Below, piece after piece: positions 50,584 through 59,503 of a stretch of 64,000 bases of DNA. The DNA lies in the NCBI RefSeq assembly GCF_004791165.1, contig NZ_SRUZ01000006.1, forward strand, positions 450,456-514,455, written 5' to 3'. Each line of letters opens with the position of its first letter. The first letter of the stretch is position 1. The notes beneath the pieces are model-generated. The model was given only the letters and a program-made list of their open reading frames with translations, was not told where the DNA came from and did no database searches. Source of the stretch: Mesorhizobium sp. M8A.F.Ca.ET.218.01.1.1. Lineage in GTDB: Bacteria > Pseudomonadota > Alphaproteobacteria > Rhizobiales > Rhizobiaceae. The translations under genes were made by a program, and so were the position numbers.

Positions 50584-51570
50584 ATGACTCGCGCCCTCGT
50601 CCTCCTGCGTCGTCGCCTCATCGGCAGCATCTTCGTTCTGCTTATCGTCGTCATCGGCACCTTCCTTCTCCTTGAAGCCGCGCCCGGCGACGCAGTCGAC
50701 GCCTATATCGTCTCGACCGGCGGCGACGCCGGCATGATCGAGCTCTTGCGCCATCGCTGGGGCCTTGACCAGTCGGAGTTGACCCGGCTCGCCAACTATC
50801 TCTGGGCATTGCTGCATCTCGACCTCGGCCAGTCCGTCACTTTCTCCCGGCCGATCCGCGATGTCATCTTGGAACGCCTGCCGACCACGCTCATCCTGAT
50901 GGTCAGCGCCACCGCGCTCTCCTTCGGCCTCGGCTCGGCGCTCGGCATCTATGCCGGCGCAAGGCCCGGCAGCTTCCGCGACCGTTTTCTCTCCGTCGCC
51001 TCGCTGGCGCTCTACGCGGTGCCTGGCTTCTGGCTCGGCCTGGTGCTGATCGTGATCTTCGCCGTCGATCTGCGCTGGTTGCCGATCGGCGGCATCGAAA
51101 CCCTGGCATCGGACAGGACCGGTCTCGACCGCGCCGCCGACATCGCCATCCATCTGGTGCTGCCGGTATCCGCGCTCGGCTTCATCTACCTGGCGCTCTA
51201 TCTGCGCATGATGCGCGCCGGCATGGCCGAGGCCTGGCGCCAGGATTTCGTGCTGGCCGCCCGCGCCAGGGGGCTTTCGCGCCGCCGCATCGTGCTCGCT
51301 CATGTCGCCCGCAACGCACTTTTGCCGCTGGTCACCATGCTTGGCCTGCAATCGGCGCAGATGCTGGGCGGCAGCGTCGTCATCGAGAGCGTCTTTGCTG
51401 TGCCCGGCCTCGGCCGGCTGGCGCAGGAAGCGGTGGCCGCGCGCGACACCCCCTTGCTGCTTGGCATCATCCTCACAAGCGCGGTGCTCGTCATCCTCAT
51501 CAACCTGCTCGTCGACATCGCCTATGCCTTTCTCGACCCCCGCGTCGGCGCCAGCGAGGCGGGCGCATGA
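50584..51570 (+). CDS. Peptide ABC importer permease (DppB-like)
   Basis: 328 residues with six predicted helices; typical RRRLIGSIFVLLIVVIGTFLLLEAAPGDAVD start, LARARGLSRRRIVLAHVARNALLPLVTMLGLQ-like EAA loop (read in parts), and SVVIESVFAVPGLGRL. It pairs with the DppC-like permease, whose start overlaps its stop by 4 bp. Confidence 0.93.
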   Translation: MTRALVLLRRRLIGSIFVLLIVVIGTFLLLEAAPGDAVDAYIVSTGGDAGMIELLRHRWGLDQSELTRLANYLWALLHLDLGQSVTFSRPIRDVILERLPTTLILMVSATALSFGLGSALGIYAGARPGSFRDRFLSVASLALYAVPGFWLGLVLIVIFAVDLRWLPIGGIETLASDRTGLDRAADIAIHLVLPVSALGFIYLALYLRMMRAGMAEAWRQDFVLAARARGLSRRRIVLAHVARNALLPLVTMLGLQSAQMLGGSVVIESVFAVPGLGRLAQEAVAARDTPLLLGIILTSAVLVILINLLVDIAYAFLDPRVGASEAGA

Positions 51571-52397
51571 GCCGTCTGCGCCGCTTCCTGCGCACGCCCG
51601 AGGCGGTTGCCGGCACTCTCCTTCTGGCGGTGCTGTTCGCCATGGCGCTGTCGGCCTCGCTACTGTTTCCCGGGGATCCGCAAGCCATTGCCGGCCCCGC
51701 GCTGCTGCCGCCATTCCAGGATTGGTCGCTGCCGCTCGGCACCGATCGGCTCGGCCGTGACGTGCTGGCCGAACTGTTCCACGGCGCCCGCACCTCGCTG
51801 GCTGTCGGCCTCGCCGCGGCCGCCGCGGCCCTTGTCGTCGGTGCGATCGTCGGCACGCTGGCCGGCTTTGCCGGCGGCCTCGTCGACGAAGTGCTGATGC
51901 GCATTGCCGACGCGTTCCAGACCGTGCCTGGTTTCCTACTGGCGCTGGCTTTCGTCAGCGTGGTTGGCCCCTCGCTCGGCGTCGTTGTCGTGGCCATAGC
52001 GCTCGGAACCTGGACTGGACCGGCGCGCATTGCCCGCGCGGAAGTGCTGTCGATCCGCGAGCGCGACTATGTCGCCGGTGCCCGTGTCATCGGCATGCAT
52101 CCAATGGAGATCGCCTTTCGCGAAGTGCTGCCCAACGCCTTGCCGCCGGTGCTGGCGATGTCATCGGTGATCGTCGCCGCCGCGATCCTCACCGAAGCGG
52201 CCCTGTCCTTCCTTGGCCTCGGCGATCCCAACCGGGTCACCTGGGGCGGCATGATCGCGGAAGGCCGCACTGTCTTGCGCACCGCGCCGTTCCTGTCGAT
52301 CGTCCCGGGCATTGCGCTGGTGTTGACGGTATTGAGCGTCTATCTCGCCGGCGAAGGCATCGTCGAGACGACGGCCGTGCGCAGGGGCCTGTCGTGA
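51567..52397 (+). CDS. Peptide ABC importer permease (DppC-like)
   Basis: 276 residues. LGTDRLGRDVLAELFHGARTSLAVGL is the classic DppC start after helix 1, and AGARVIGMHPMEIAFREVLPNALPPVL is the EAA loop. LTEAALSFLGLGDPNRVTWGGMI is also typical. It overlaps both neighbours by 4 bp. Confidence 0.94.
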   Translation: MSRLRRFLRTPEAVAGTLLLAVLFAMALSASLLFPGDPQAIAGPALLPPFQDWSLPLGTDRLGRDVLAELFHGARTSLAVGLAAAAAALVVGAIVGTLAGFAGGLVDEVLMRIADAFQTVPGFLLALAFVSVVGPSLGVVVVAIALGTWTGPARIARAEVLSIRERDYVAGARVIGMHPMEIAFREVLPNALPPVLAMSSVIVAAAILTEAALSFLGLGDPNRVTWGGMIAEGRTVLRTAPFLSIVPGIALVLTVLSVYLAGEGIVETTAVRRGLS

Positions 52398-53242
52398 CCG
52401 CGCTGGCGTCGATCCGCGATCTCTCGGTGACCTACCGCGGCGATGGCATCGAGGTCACGGCGCTGAAGAACATCACTATCGATCTCCACGCAGGCGAACG
52501 GCTTGCGATCATCGGTGAAAGCGGTTCGGGCAAGAGCACCCTGGCGCTGGCGATCGCGGGGTTGTTGCCACTGTCTTCGAAAATTGAAGGCAGCATCGAG
52601 TGGTTCTCTCTACCAACGTTGGATGCCGTAGAACGCAGAACGCCAAAGTCTCACTCCGGACAAAACCTGACACCCCTCCTCGGCCGCGACATCGGCTTCG
52701 TCTTTCAGGATCCCTCCGCAAGCCTCGATCCCGTGATGACCATCGGCAAGCAGATCGCCGAAGTCGCCCGCACCCATCTCGGCCTCACATGGCAGCAGGC
52801 ATACGCCAAGGCCAGAACCCTCCTCGAACGCGTCCGCTTGCCCGACCCTGACTCCGCCCTGCGCGCCTTCCCGCACCAGCTTTCCGGCGGCCAGAAGCAG
52901 CGTGTGGCGATTGCCGCCGCGATTGTCGCCGGGCCGAAACTGCTGATCGCCGACGAGGCAACCAGCGCGCTCGACACCATCGTGCAGGCCGAGATCGTCG
53001 TGCTGATCCGACGGCTGGTGGCAGAGGACGGCATGACGCTGCTGTTCATCAGCCATGACATCGCGCTCGCCGCCGAACTTGCCGAACGCATCGCGGTCTT
53101 CCGACATGGCCAGTTGGTGGAGCTTGGCAAGACGGCGCAGATGATCGACGCACCCGCCCAAGCCTACACGCGCGCGCTGCTCGACGCCCATATCGGCCTC
53201 GACGCCCAACCCTTGCTGAACCGAAGCGGGCTGAATGGATGA
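52394..53242 (+). CDS. Peptide ABC importer ATPase (DppD-like) with a short unusual insert
   Basis: 282 residues, GTG start inside the DppC stop. Walker A GESGSGKST, Q-loop GFVFQDPSASLDP, signature LSGGQKQRVAIAAAI, Walker B LLIADEATSALD. Residues about 70-95 (52601-52680; WFSLPTLDAVERR, TPKSHSGQNLTP) are clearly less GC-rich than the rest and do not look like the usual Walker A to Q-loop connector. The C-terminal oligopeptide-type extension is short. Probably functional, since all nucleotide motifs are intact. Confidence 0.92.
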   Translation: MTALASIRDLSVTYRGDGIEVTALKNITIDLHAGERLAIIGESGSGKSTLALAIAGLLPLSSKIEGSIEWFSLPTLDAVERRTPKSHSGQNLTPLLGRDIGFVFQDPSASLDPVMTIGKQIAEVARTHLGLTWQQAYAKARTLLERVRLPDPDSALRAFPHQLSGGQKQRVAIAAAIVAGPKLLIADEATSALDTIVQAEIVVLIRRLVAEDGMTLLFISHDIALAAELAERIAVFRHGQLVELGKTAQMIDAPAQAYTRALLDAHIGLDAQPLLNRSGLNG

Positions 53243-54015
53243 GCCTGCTGACGGTGTCCAAGCTCACCAAACGCTATGGTCGCGGCGGCAAGACCCTCGC
53301 CGCGGTGGACGATGTCTCCTTTCATGTCGAACCCGGCGAAACACTGGCGCTGGCCGGGCCTTCCGGCAGCGGCAAATCGACGATCGCGCGACTGGTGTTG
53401 CGCTTGATCGAGCCGGATGGCGGAGGCATCGAATTCGAAGGCGATGATTTCTTGGCGCTGCGCGGCGCGCCCTTGCGTGTGCGCCGCGCCCGCCTGCAAA
53501 TGGTGTTCCAAGATCCGCTCGCCGCCTTCAACCCACGCGCCACCGTGGCGCGCGTCCTCGACGACCCTTTGCGCATTCATGGCGTCGCCTCGCGCTCCGA
53601 GCGGCCGCGCCGCATCGCTGCCTTGCTGGAGCGGGTCGGCCTTGCGGCCGGTCTTGCACCGCGCGCCATCCATGAAATCTCCGGCGGCCAGCGGCAACGC
53701 GTGGCGATTGCCCGCGCCATCGCCACCAAGCCGTCGCTGATCGTGCTTGATGAAGCGGTGTCGGCGCTCGATGTCTCGGTGCGCGGCCAGATCCTCGATC
53801 TCCTGCTCGACCTGCAGCACCAGGAACGGATCGCCTATCTCTTCATTTCGCATGATCTCGGCGTGGTGCGCGCGATCGCCCACCGCGTCATCCTTCTCGA
53901 CGGCGGGCGGATTGCCGAGAGCGGCGATGCCCGAACCGTTATCGACGCACCGCAATCGGCCGTCGGCAAGGCGCTGGTGGCGGCCGCGCCCAGATTGGAC
54001 AGAAGCAGACCATGA
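53239..54015 (+). CDS. Peptide ABC importer ATPase (DppF-like)
   Basis: 258 residues; overlaps DppD by 4 bp. Walker A GPSGSGKST, Q-loop QMVFQDPLAAFNPRATV, signature ISGGQRQRVAIARAI, Walker B LIVLDEAVSALDVS. It pairs with DppD and ends the operon, convergent with the sugar ATPase at 54053. Confidence 0.94.
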   Translation: MSLLTVSKLTKRYGRGGKTLAAVDDVSFHVEPGETLALAGPSGSGKSTIARLVLRLIEPDGGGIEFEGDDFLALRGAPLRVRRARLQMVFQDPLAAFNPRATVARVLDDPLRIHGVASRSERPRRIAALLERVGLAAGLAPRAIHEISGGQRQRVAIARAIATKPSLIVLDEAVSALDVSVRGQILDLLLDLQHQERIAYLFISHDLGVVRAIAHRVILLDGGRIAESGDARTVIDAPQSAVGKALVAAAPRLDRSRP

Positions 54016-54052
54016 TCCGGTCTTCGAGCAAGATCACACTGAGAGAACCCGC

Positions 54053-54808
54053 CTATCCCCCGACCATCAGCCTGACGACCTCATCATGGTTGGTCTCCGA
54101 AATCTTGCGCTCGCCGGCCTGAACGCCGCGCCGCAGCACGACGATGCGGTCCGAAACCGCGAAGATGTCCTGCAGATTGTGCGAGATGAAGATCACGCCG
54201 CGTCCTTGCGCCTTGAGCTGGTGGATCAGCGAGATCACCTTGCGCTGCTCCGGCACGCCCAATGCCGCCGTCGGTTCGTCCATGATCAGGATCTGCGCAT
54301 CCCAGTAGACGGCGCGGCCGATGGCGACGGCCTGGCGCTGGCCGCCGGAGAAATTGCTGACCGGGGCGTTCATCCGGCTGACATGGAAATCGAGCCGCTT
54401 CATCGTCTCCCTGGCGGCCTCTGCCATCGCCTTGCGATCGAGCACCGGCAGGAAGCCGAACGCCTTGCGCATCGGTTCGCGGCCAAGGAAGATGTTGGCG
54501 CCGATCGACAGATTGTCGGCCAGAGCCAGATCCTGGTAGATCGTCTCGATGCCTTTTTCGCGCGCCTCCTGCGGCGTCGCGAAAGCCACTGGCTGGCCAC
54601 CGAGCAGGATTTCGCCCCCCGTCGGCTGGAACACGCCCGAGATCGCCTTGATCAGCGTCGTCTTGCCGGCGCCATTGTCGCCGGCAAGCGCCACCACTTC
54701 GCCCGGCCGCACGGCCATGGAGAAATCGCTGAGTGCACGCACGGCGCCAAAATGCTTGGACAGGTTGCGGACTTCGAGCAAGGGGGTGTTCTGGTCGGTG
54801 CTATTCAT
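54053..54808 (-). CDS. Sugar ABC importer ATPase, single-domain FrcA type
   Basis: 251 residues from the ATG at 54808 (GGAGG eight bases upstream), overlapping the end of the permease gene by eight bases. Walker A GDNGAGKTT, signature FSGGQRQAVAIGRAV, Walker B ILIMDEPTAALGV. One ABC domain instead of two, as in rhizobial FrcA-type fructose importers, so it works as a homodimer. It is third in a binding protein-permease-ATPase operon. Confidence 0.93.
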   Translation of the reverse strand: MNSTDQNTPLLEVRNLSKHFGAVRALSDFSMAVRPGEVVALAGDNGAGKTTLIKAISGVFQPTGGEILLGGQPVAFATPQEAREKGIETIYQDLALADNLSIGANIFLGREPMRKAFGFLPVLDRKAMAEAARETMKRLDFHVSRMNAPVSNFSGGQRQAVAIGRAVYWDAQILIMDEPTAALGVPEQRKVISLIHQLKAQGRGVIFISHNLQDIFAVSDRIVVLRRGVQAGERKISETNHDEVVRLMVGG

Positions 54809-55862
54809 CCTGGCGGCCTCCACTGAACCGGCGCTGCGCCTGGTCTATGAGCACGGAAATGATGATGACGACGCCGACGGCGATGAATTGCCAGAACGGC
54901 TCGACATTGACGAAGACCAGCCCGTACTGGATGACCGCGATCACCAGCGCGCCGGCGACCGTGCCCAGGATCGTGCCGGAGCCGCCGAACAGGCTGGCGC
55001 CGCCGATCACCACCGCCGCGACGCTGTCGAGCAGCAGCGGCTCGCCGGCTTGTGCCGCACCGGCGGTGAAGCGCGCTGCGTAGAGCGCCCCGCCAAGGCC
55101 GGCGCACATCGCCGACAGCACATAGAGCCGCAATATGTGGCCCCTGATATCGATGCCGGCGCGCCGCGCCGCCTGCACATTGGCGCCGATGGCATAATTG
55201 TGCTGGCCGAACCGCGTCTGGCTGAGCAGGTAGTGCATGCCGATGACGAAGACGGCAGCGATCATGACCAGATAGGGCACGCCATAGAACTTGCCGTTGC
55301 CGAGCAGCGCGAACCAAGAATTCTGCACCGGCACCGTGGTGCCGCCGGCAAGCAGGAAGGCAACGCCGCGCGCGACGCCGAACATGCCGAGCGTACCGAT
55401 GAACGGCGGCACCCTGAGGCGTGAGATCAGCAGACCATTGATGATGCCGGGCACACCGGCAACGATCACGGCGGCGAGGATGCCCGCGAGCATGGCCAGC
55501 GGCAAGGGAATGGCGGCGCCCGCCATATTGGTGGCATGCGCGGCAACGACTGCGGCAAGGCCCATGATGAAGCCGAGCGACAGGTCGATGCCGCCTGAAA
55601 TGATGACGAAGGTCTGGCCGGTCGCCAGCAGCAGCGGCGCTATCGCGAAGATCGCGATGGATTGCAGGTTGAACGGGTTGAGCACGAACGTCGCGCCGAA
55701 GGCGTATCTCGACCATATCTCGAAACAGATGATCAGGCCGGCAAGGAACAGCCAGGCGCGCCCTTCGGCGATGCGTCCGATCAGGCTCCTGGCCGGATCG
55801 CCATGATCGGCCTGGGGGGCGACATGCTTCTCGGCAGGCTGGGCTGGTGATGTCGAGGTCAT
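54801..55862 (-). CDS. Sugar ABC importer permease, RbsC/FrcC type
   Basis: 353 residues with eight to ten predicted helices. LLATGQTFVIISGGIDLSLGFIMG, RVPPFIGTLGMFGVARGVAFLLAG (read in parts) and AVVIGGASLFGGSGTILGTVAGALVI are family hallmarks. The N-terminal 35 residues are hydrophilic. It lies about 100 bp downstream of the binding protein gene, with small GC hairpins in between (55900-55943). Confidence 0.93.
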   Translation of the reverse strand: MTSTSPAQPAEKHVAPQADHGDPARSLIGRIAEGRAWLFLAGLIICFEIWSRYAFGATFVLNPFNLQSIAIFAIAPLLLATGQTFVIISGGIDLSLGFIMGLAAVVAAHATNMAGAAIPLPLAMLAGILAAVIVAGVPGIINGLLISRLRVPPFIGTLGMFGVARGVAFLLAGGTTVPVQNSWFALLGNGKFYGVPYLVMIAAVFVIGMHYLLSQTRFGQHNYAIGANVQAARRAGIDIRGHILRLYVLSAMCAGLGGALYAARFTAGAAQAGEPLLLDSVAAVVIGGASLFGGSGTILGTVAGALVIAVIQYGLVFVNVEPFWQFIAVGVVIIISVLIDQAQRRFSGGRQDE

Positions 55863-55964
55863 GAATACTCCGCGGCGCGGCTGCCTTCAAACAGGCCCCG
55901 CCCTTTTGCGGGACCCGGCACGACCCCCCCCGGCAAAACCGGGAGGAGCCAAGCTCGTCTGGGC

Positions 55965-56942
55965 TTACTCGGAGTAGAGATACTTCGAGATGTTCGGGTC
56001 CGCGATGTTGGACTTGTCCATGATCGTGAAGCCGGTGCCGATCGTGACCGGGATCGAATGGCCGGTCAGGTGGGCATAGGCCGAAACGACGCCGTAATAG
56101 CCGATCTCGGCCGGATGCTGGGCGATTGCCACGTCCACGAGGCCGGTGTTGATGTTGTCGACGATGCTGGTCGGCGCATCGAAGGCAACCACCTTGACGG
56201 TACCCGTCTGTCCCGCCTGCTTGACGCCGTTGGCGGCGCCGAGCGCCGAGAATAGGTTGGCGCCGAACACGCCGACGAGATCGGGATTGCGCGCGAAGAC
56301 AGCCTGCAGCTGCGAGGCGGCCTTGTTGGCGTCGTCGTCATTGAACTGGGTTTCCAGAACGGTGATGCCGGTATGCTTGGCCATCTCCTTCTTGAAGCCT
56401 TCTTCGCGCTGGTCGGTGGTCGAAATGCCGGGCTTGACGTTCGACACATAGACCTTGCCCTTGTCGCCAATGGCGGTGGCCAGCGCCCGCGCCGCGATCT
56501 CGCCGCCCAGCACATTGTCCGAGGCAATGTAGGCCAGCGGGAAATCGGCGTCGCCGGCACCCGTCTGGTAGACGCCGCTGCCGATGAAAGTGTCGACGGT
56601 TATGACCGGGATGCCGGCATCATTGGCCTTGCGCAGCGGTTCCACCAGCTGAACCTTGTCGGTCGGCGCGATCAGGATCGCGTCCGGCTTCTTGGCGATG
56701 ACTGCGTCGAGCACCGGCACCTGGGTGACCGGGTTGAAGTCCGGAGCACCCTGGAAGACCAGGTTCACGCCGAGCGCATCGGCAGCCGCCTGAGCACCCT
56801 TGCGCATGGTGATGTAGAAGCCATCGGTGGTGAGACCCGGAATGAGCGCAATGGTGTATTTCTTGTCCTGTGCCTGCGCGGGCGCCATCAGCACCGTCGC
56901 GCTGACGGCAAGCGCCGCGAGCGCGGCAACGATCTTCTTCAT
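55965..56942 (-). CDS. Periplasmic sugar-binding protein (RbsB/FrcB type)
   Basis: 325 residues from the ATG at 56942 (GAGGAGG five bases upstream). Signal peptide MKKIVAALAALAVSATVLMA...QAQ. The type I fold has YTIALIPGLTTDGFYITMRKGAQ, DAILIAPTDKVQLVEPLRKA, VITVDTFIGSG and VVAFDAPTSIVDNI. It is first in the operon; the 27-nt SorC-type site at 57189-57215 lies about 250 bp upstream. The 432-bp gap 56943-57374 has no other credible feature. Confidence 0.92.
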   Translation of the reverse strand: MKKIVAALAALAVSATVLMAPAQAQDKKYTIALIPGLTTDGFYITMRKGAQAAADALGVNLVFQGAPDFNPVTQVPVLDAVIAKKPDAILIAPTDKVQLVEPLRKANDAGIPVITVDTFIGSGVYQTGAGDADFPLAYIASDNVLGGEIAARALATAIGDKGKVYVSNVKPGISTTDQREEGFKKEMAKHTGITVLETQFNDDDANKAASQLQAVFARNPDLVGVFGANLFSALGAANGVKQAGQTGTVKVVAFDAPTSIVDNINTGLVDVAIAQHPAEIGYYGVVSAYAHLTGHSIPVTIGTGFTIMDKSNIADPNISKYLYSE

Positions 56943-57188
56943 GACATCCTCCTCATTGTTGGCAATTCTGCCGTTTGCGGTGACATTGGAATGGCCGTCA
57001 TCCGCGCGGGGGCAGGATGCCGACGGCCGGGAACGCCTGTTTGCCTTTCGCGGGCAGCTCCTCCCAAGCGCCCTCCAGTCTGTCAGCCGGCCAGCCGACC
57101 GGCACAATCGCCGTGCTCGCTTTCCTCGCCTCCGCGACGTCAGGCAACCACGGCGCCCGGCATGCCCTGCACGCCGGGTCCGCAATTT

Positions 57189-57215
57189 GTAACACTTTGC
57201 AGAAATAAATTGCAA
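57189..57215 (+). promoter_or_regulatory. SorC operator copy 1 (upstream of the sugar ABC operon)
   Basis: A 27-nt element beginning GTAACAC and ending AATTGCAA, identical at 23 of 27 positions to the minus-strand element 58350-58324. The conserved frame is GTAACAC-N-TTGC-N-GAAA-NN-AATTGCAA. It lies between the SorC gene and the binding protein gene it likely controls. Confidence 0.68.
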
Positions 57216-57374
57216 CTCGGTTTTTCCGAGACGGCAACGCAGCCTTTTCCAGACACCATCCGACTGCTCCTCGGAGCCCAGGCGAACTATCGTCCCGACT
57301 CCACGGCGATACAATCGATTTCGCAACGGCTTCTCTCCGCGCCACGGCGCGGCATCCGTCCGGCATATCTGCCG

Positions 57375-58280
57375 CTATCGCGTTGCAAGAACCGCGAGGA
57401 CGGCCTGCGCCGTCTTGGTATCCGTCACCAGCGTGTTGATGAGCCCGGAACGAACGGCGCCGATAATTGCCGTCGCCTTCTCAGGCGAGGCGGCGACGCC
57501 GATCACCAGCGGCACGGCGCGAAGCTGCGCCGGCGACATGGCGATCATACGGCTCTCCCCTTCCCAGGCGATCAGGGCGCCTTCTGCATCGAAGTAATGA
57601 CGCAGCACGTCGCCGGCCGCGTGAACCAGCGCCTGCTCGCTCGGCGTGGCTGCGCTCGCCTCGGGCGCGTTTATGGCGTGCGGCAGGCCGATGCCGACGA
57701 TCGCCACATCGGTTCTCTCCCACAAGGCGACGGCGTCGCGGATGGCGGCGTCGCGCAGGAAGACCTCACGCAGCTCGCTCGACGGCAAATAGGGGGCGTG
57801 GATGAAGCGCGGTGTGCCGCCGAACTCCTCCGCGGCAAGCCGCACGAATTCGTTGACCTGGAAATGCGCCGCGTGCTGCTGCATGCCGCCGGTTGCTGCC
57901 ACTGTCAGCACGCCCGGCATGCGCGGCAGGCCGGATCGGATGACCTCGCGCACGGCGCGCCCCCAACCGATGGCGACCACGGAGCCGGCAACCAGCTGCG
58001 CCTGCCTGAGCAAAGCGCCAAGCGGGGCGGAAAGCGCCGTCAACCCACCCGCCGCCGGCGTCTCGACAACCGCGGCATCCCGCAATTTCAGCCCGTCGAC
58101 CAGTTGCCTGGTGATATCCTCCGGCGTCGCCAGGTCGATGACCTCGATGCGCACGATGCCCTCGGCCCGCGCCCTCTGCAGCAAACGCGAAATCGTCGCA
58201 GTGGAGACACCGAGCTGCCGCGCTATGTCGACCTGCGACATCTCCTCCACATAGTGCAGCTTGGCAACCGTGTGCAGCAT
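57375..58280 (-). CDS. SorC/DeoR-type sugar-binding transcriptional regulator
   Basis: 301 residues. The N-terminal HTH is VAKLHYVEEMSQVDIARQLGVSTATISRLLQRARAEGIV (read in parts). A SorC sugar-phosphate-binding domain follows: VAIGWGRAVREVI, TVAATGGMQQHAAHFQVNE, IVGIGLPHAINA and GVAASPEKATAIIGAVRSGLINTLVTD (in parts). The ATG at 58280 has no good ribosome site and no usable upstream ATG/GTG/TTG exists before an in-frame stop near 58353, so the start is uncertain. It sits between the importer and the aldolase/kinase genes. Confidence 0.9.
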   Translation of the reverse strand: MLHTVAKLHYVEEMSQVDIARQLGVSTATISRLLQRARAEGIVRIEVIDLATPEDITRQLVDGLKLRDAAVVETPAAGGLTALSAPLGALLRQAQLVAGSVVAIGWGRAVREVIRSGLPRMPGVLTVAATGGMQQHAAHFQVNEFVRLAAEEFGGTPRFIHAPYLPSSELREVFLRDAAIRDAVALWERTDVAIVGIGLPHAINAPEASAATPSEQALVHAAGDVLRHYFDAEGALIAWEGESRMIAMSPAQLRAVPLVIGVAASPEKATAIIGAVRSGLINTLVTDTKTAQAVLAVLATR

Positions 58281-58323
58281 CGTGCGCGATGCGGTCGCGT
58301 CCTGGACGGAGGGAACAGACAGC

Positions 58324-58350
58324 TTGCAATTCCTTTCAGCAACGTGTTAC
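58324..58350 (-). promoter_or_regulatory. SorC operator copy 2 (upstream of sorC and the aldolase operon)
   Basis: Reading on the minus strand from 58350: GTAACAC, then TTGCTGAAAGG, then AATTGCAA. It matches copy 1 at 57189-57215 at 23 of 27 positions. It lies 44 bp upstream of the SorC ATG and 210 bp before the divergent aldolase gene. Confidence 0.68.
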
Positions 58351-58560
58351 ACACGTATACGCCGATGGGAGTTATCGCGCAAATCCGGTGAACTCGCAAC
58401 TTGAGGGCCATACCAGGCCACGCGCCGGCAAGGCTGCTTGTGCTGGCAGCCGGCGATGCATCAGGCGGCAAAATCTTCCTGCCGGCAGGCAGGCAAACTG
58501 ACCATTGTTTCCACGGGATCAGCGCCTCGGCGAGAGAGCGCCAACATCGGACAGAAAACC

Positions 58561-59469
58561 ATGACGAAGATGACCACCGCGGAACTGCGCGGCTACCAGC
58601 AGATATGCGGCAAGGACGGCGCCATGGTGGCCATCGCTTGCGACCAGCGCGGCGGCATGCGCACCTTGCTGGCGTCGGATCCCGCGGACCAGGCCAGGAT
58701 CACCAACGACATGCTCGGCGACACCAAGGCCGACATCACGCGCTACCTCGCAAGCGCTGCGTCCTGCGTGCTGCTCGACCCGCTCTGCGCGGTGCCGAGA
58801 GTGGTCGACGAGGGCGTGCTGAACCGGGATACCGCACTCCTCATCGGCCTCGACGCGTCCGGGTTCGACCTTTCGCCGGAAGGCTACCGCCTGTCGCGGC
58901 TGGTTCCCGGCATCGACGCGCGGCGCGTGCGCGAACTCGGCGGCACGGGCGGCAAGATCATGGTCTATCTCAGGGCCGACAAGCCGCAGGCCAACGAACA
59001 CAACATCGCCATCCTGCGCCAGTGCATTACCGACTTCGGCAAAGAGGACCTGCTGCTCGTCGTCGAATTCCTGACCTATCAGCTCGACGGAGAAAGTCCG
59101 GAAGACTATGCGGCCAAGACGCCCTGGCTGGTCGAGGAAGGTACCAGGATTTCGCTGGAATGCGGCGCAAAGGTGCTGAAGCTTCCCTACCCCGGAACGC
59201 CGGAAGCCTGTGCCAATATCACAAAAATGGCCGGCGAAGTGCCGTGGGCCGTACTTTCGGCTGGCGTCAACCACGCCACCTTCCTCGGCCAGGTCGAGAT
59301 CGCCATGCAAAATGGTGCCTCCGGCGTGATCGCCGGCCGTTCACTGTGGAAGGACTGTATCTCGCTCGACCGTGACATTCAGCGCGAAAGGCTTAAGACC
59401 ATCGCGGTGCCGCGATTGCGCGAGATCCAGGCGGTGATCGGGCACTATCGGCAAAAGGCCGCCGCCTGA
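58561..59469 (+). CDS. Class I aldolase of the LacD/YihT (tagatose-bisphosphate) family
   Basis: 302 residues from the ATG at 58561. VAIACDQRGGMRTLL, CVLLDPLCAVP, VEFLTYQLDGES and CGAKVLKLPYPGTPEAC (in parts) are family segments; Lys207 in LKLPYP is the likely Schiff-base residue. GQVEIAMQNGASGVIAGRSLWKD closes the barrel. The family cleaves tagatose 1,6-bisphosphate or sulfofructose phosphate to two trioses. The next gene is a double-domain kinase that could supply the phosphorylated substrate. Confidence 0.87.
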   Translation: MTKMTTAELRGYQQICGKDGAMVAIACDQRGGMRTLLASDPADQARITNDMLGDTKADITRYLASAASCVLLDPLCAVPRVVDEGVLNRDTALLIGLDASGFDLSPEGYRLSRLVPGIDARRVRELGGTGGKIMVYLRADKPQANEHNIAILRQCITDFGKEDLLLVVEFLTYQLDGESPEDYAAKTPWLVEEGTRISLECGAKVLKLPYPGTPEACANITKMAGEVPWAVLSAGVNHATFLGQVEIAMQNGASGVIAGRSLWKDCISLDRDIQRERLKTIAVPRLREIQAVIGHYRQKAAA

Positions 59470-59503
59470 CATTCCGTTGGATCACCGGCACGTGCAGGAC
59501 ATC

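Noticed and set aside
53947..54052. Possible small gene or terminator at the convergent DppF/sugar ATPase junction
   Set aside because: The 37-bp gap after DppF has no stem with a T-run and no frame with a ribosome site.
56373..58391. Long open frame on the plus strand (672 codons) opposite the sugar-binding protein and SorC genes
   Set aside because: It is antisense to two well-supported genes, has no recognisable motif and is rich in Arg/His/Gly as expected for a shadow frame in high-GC DNA.
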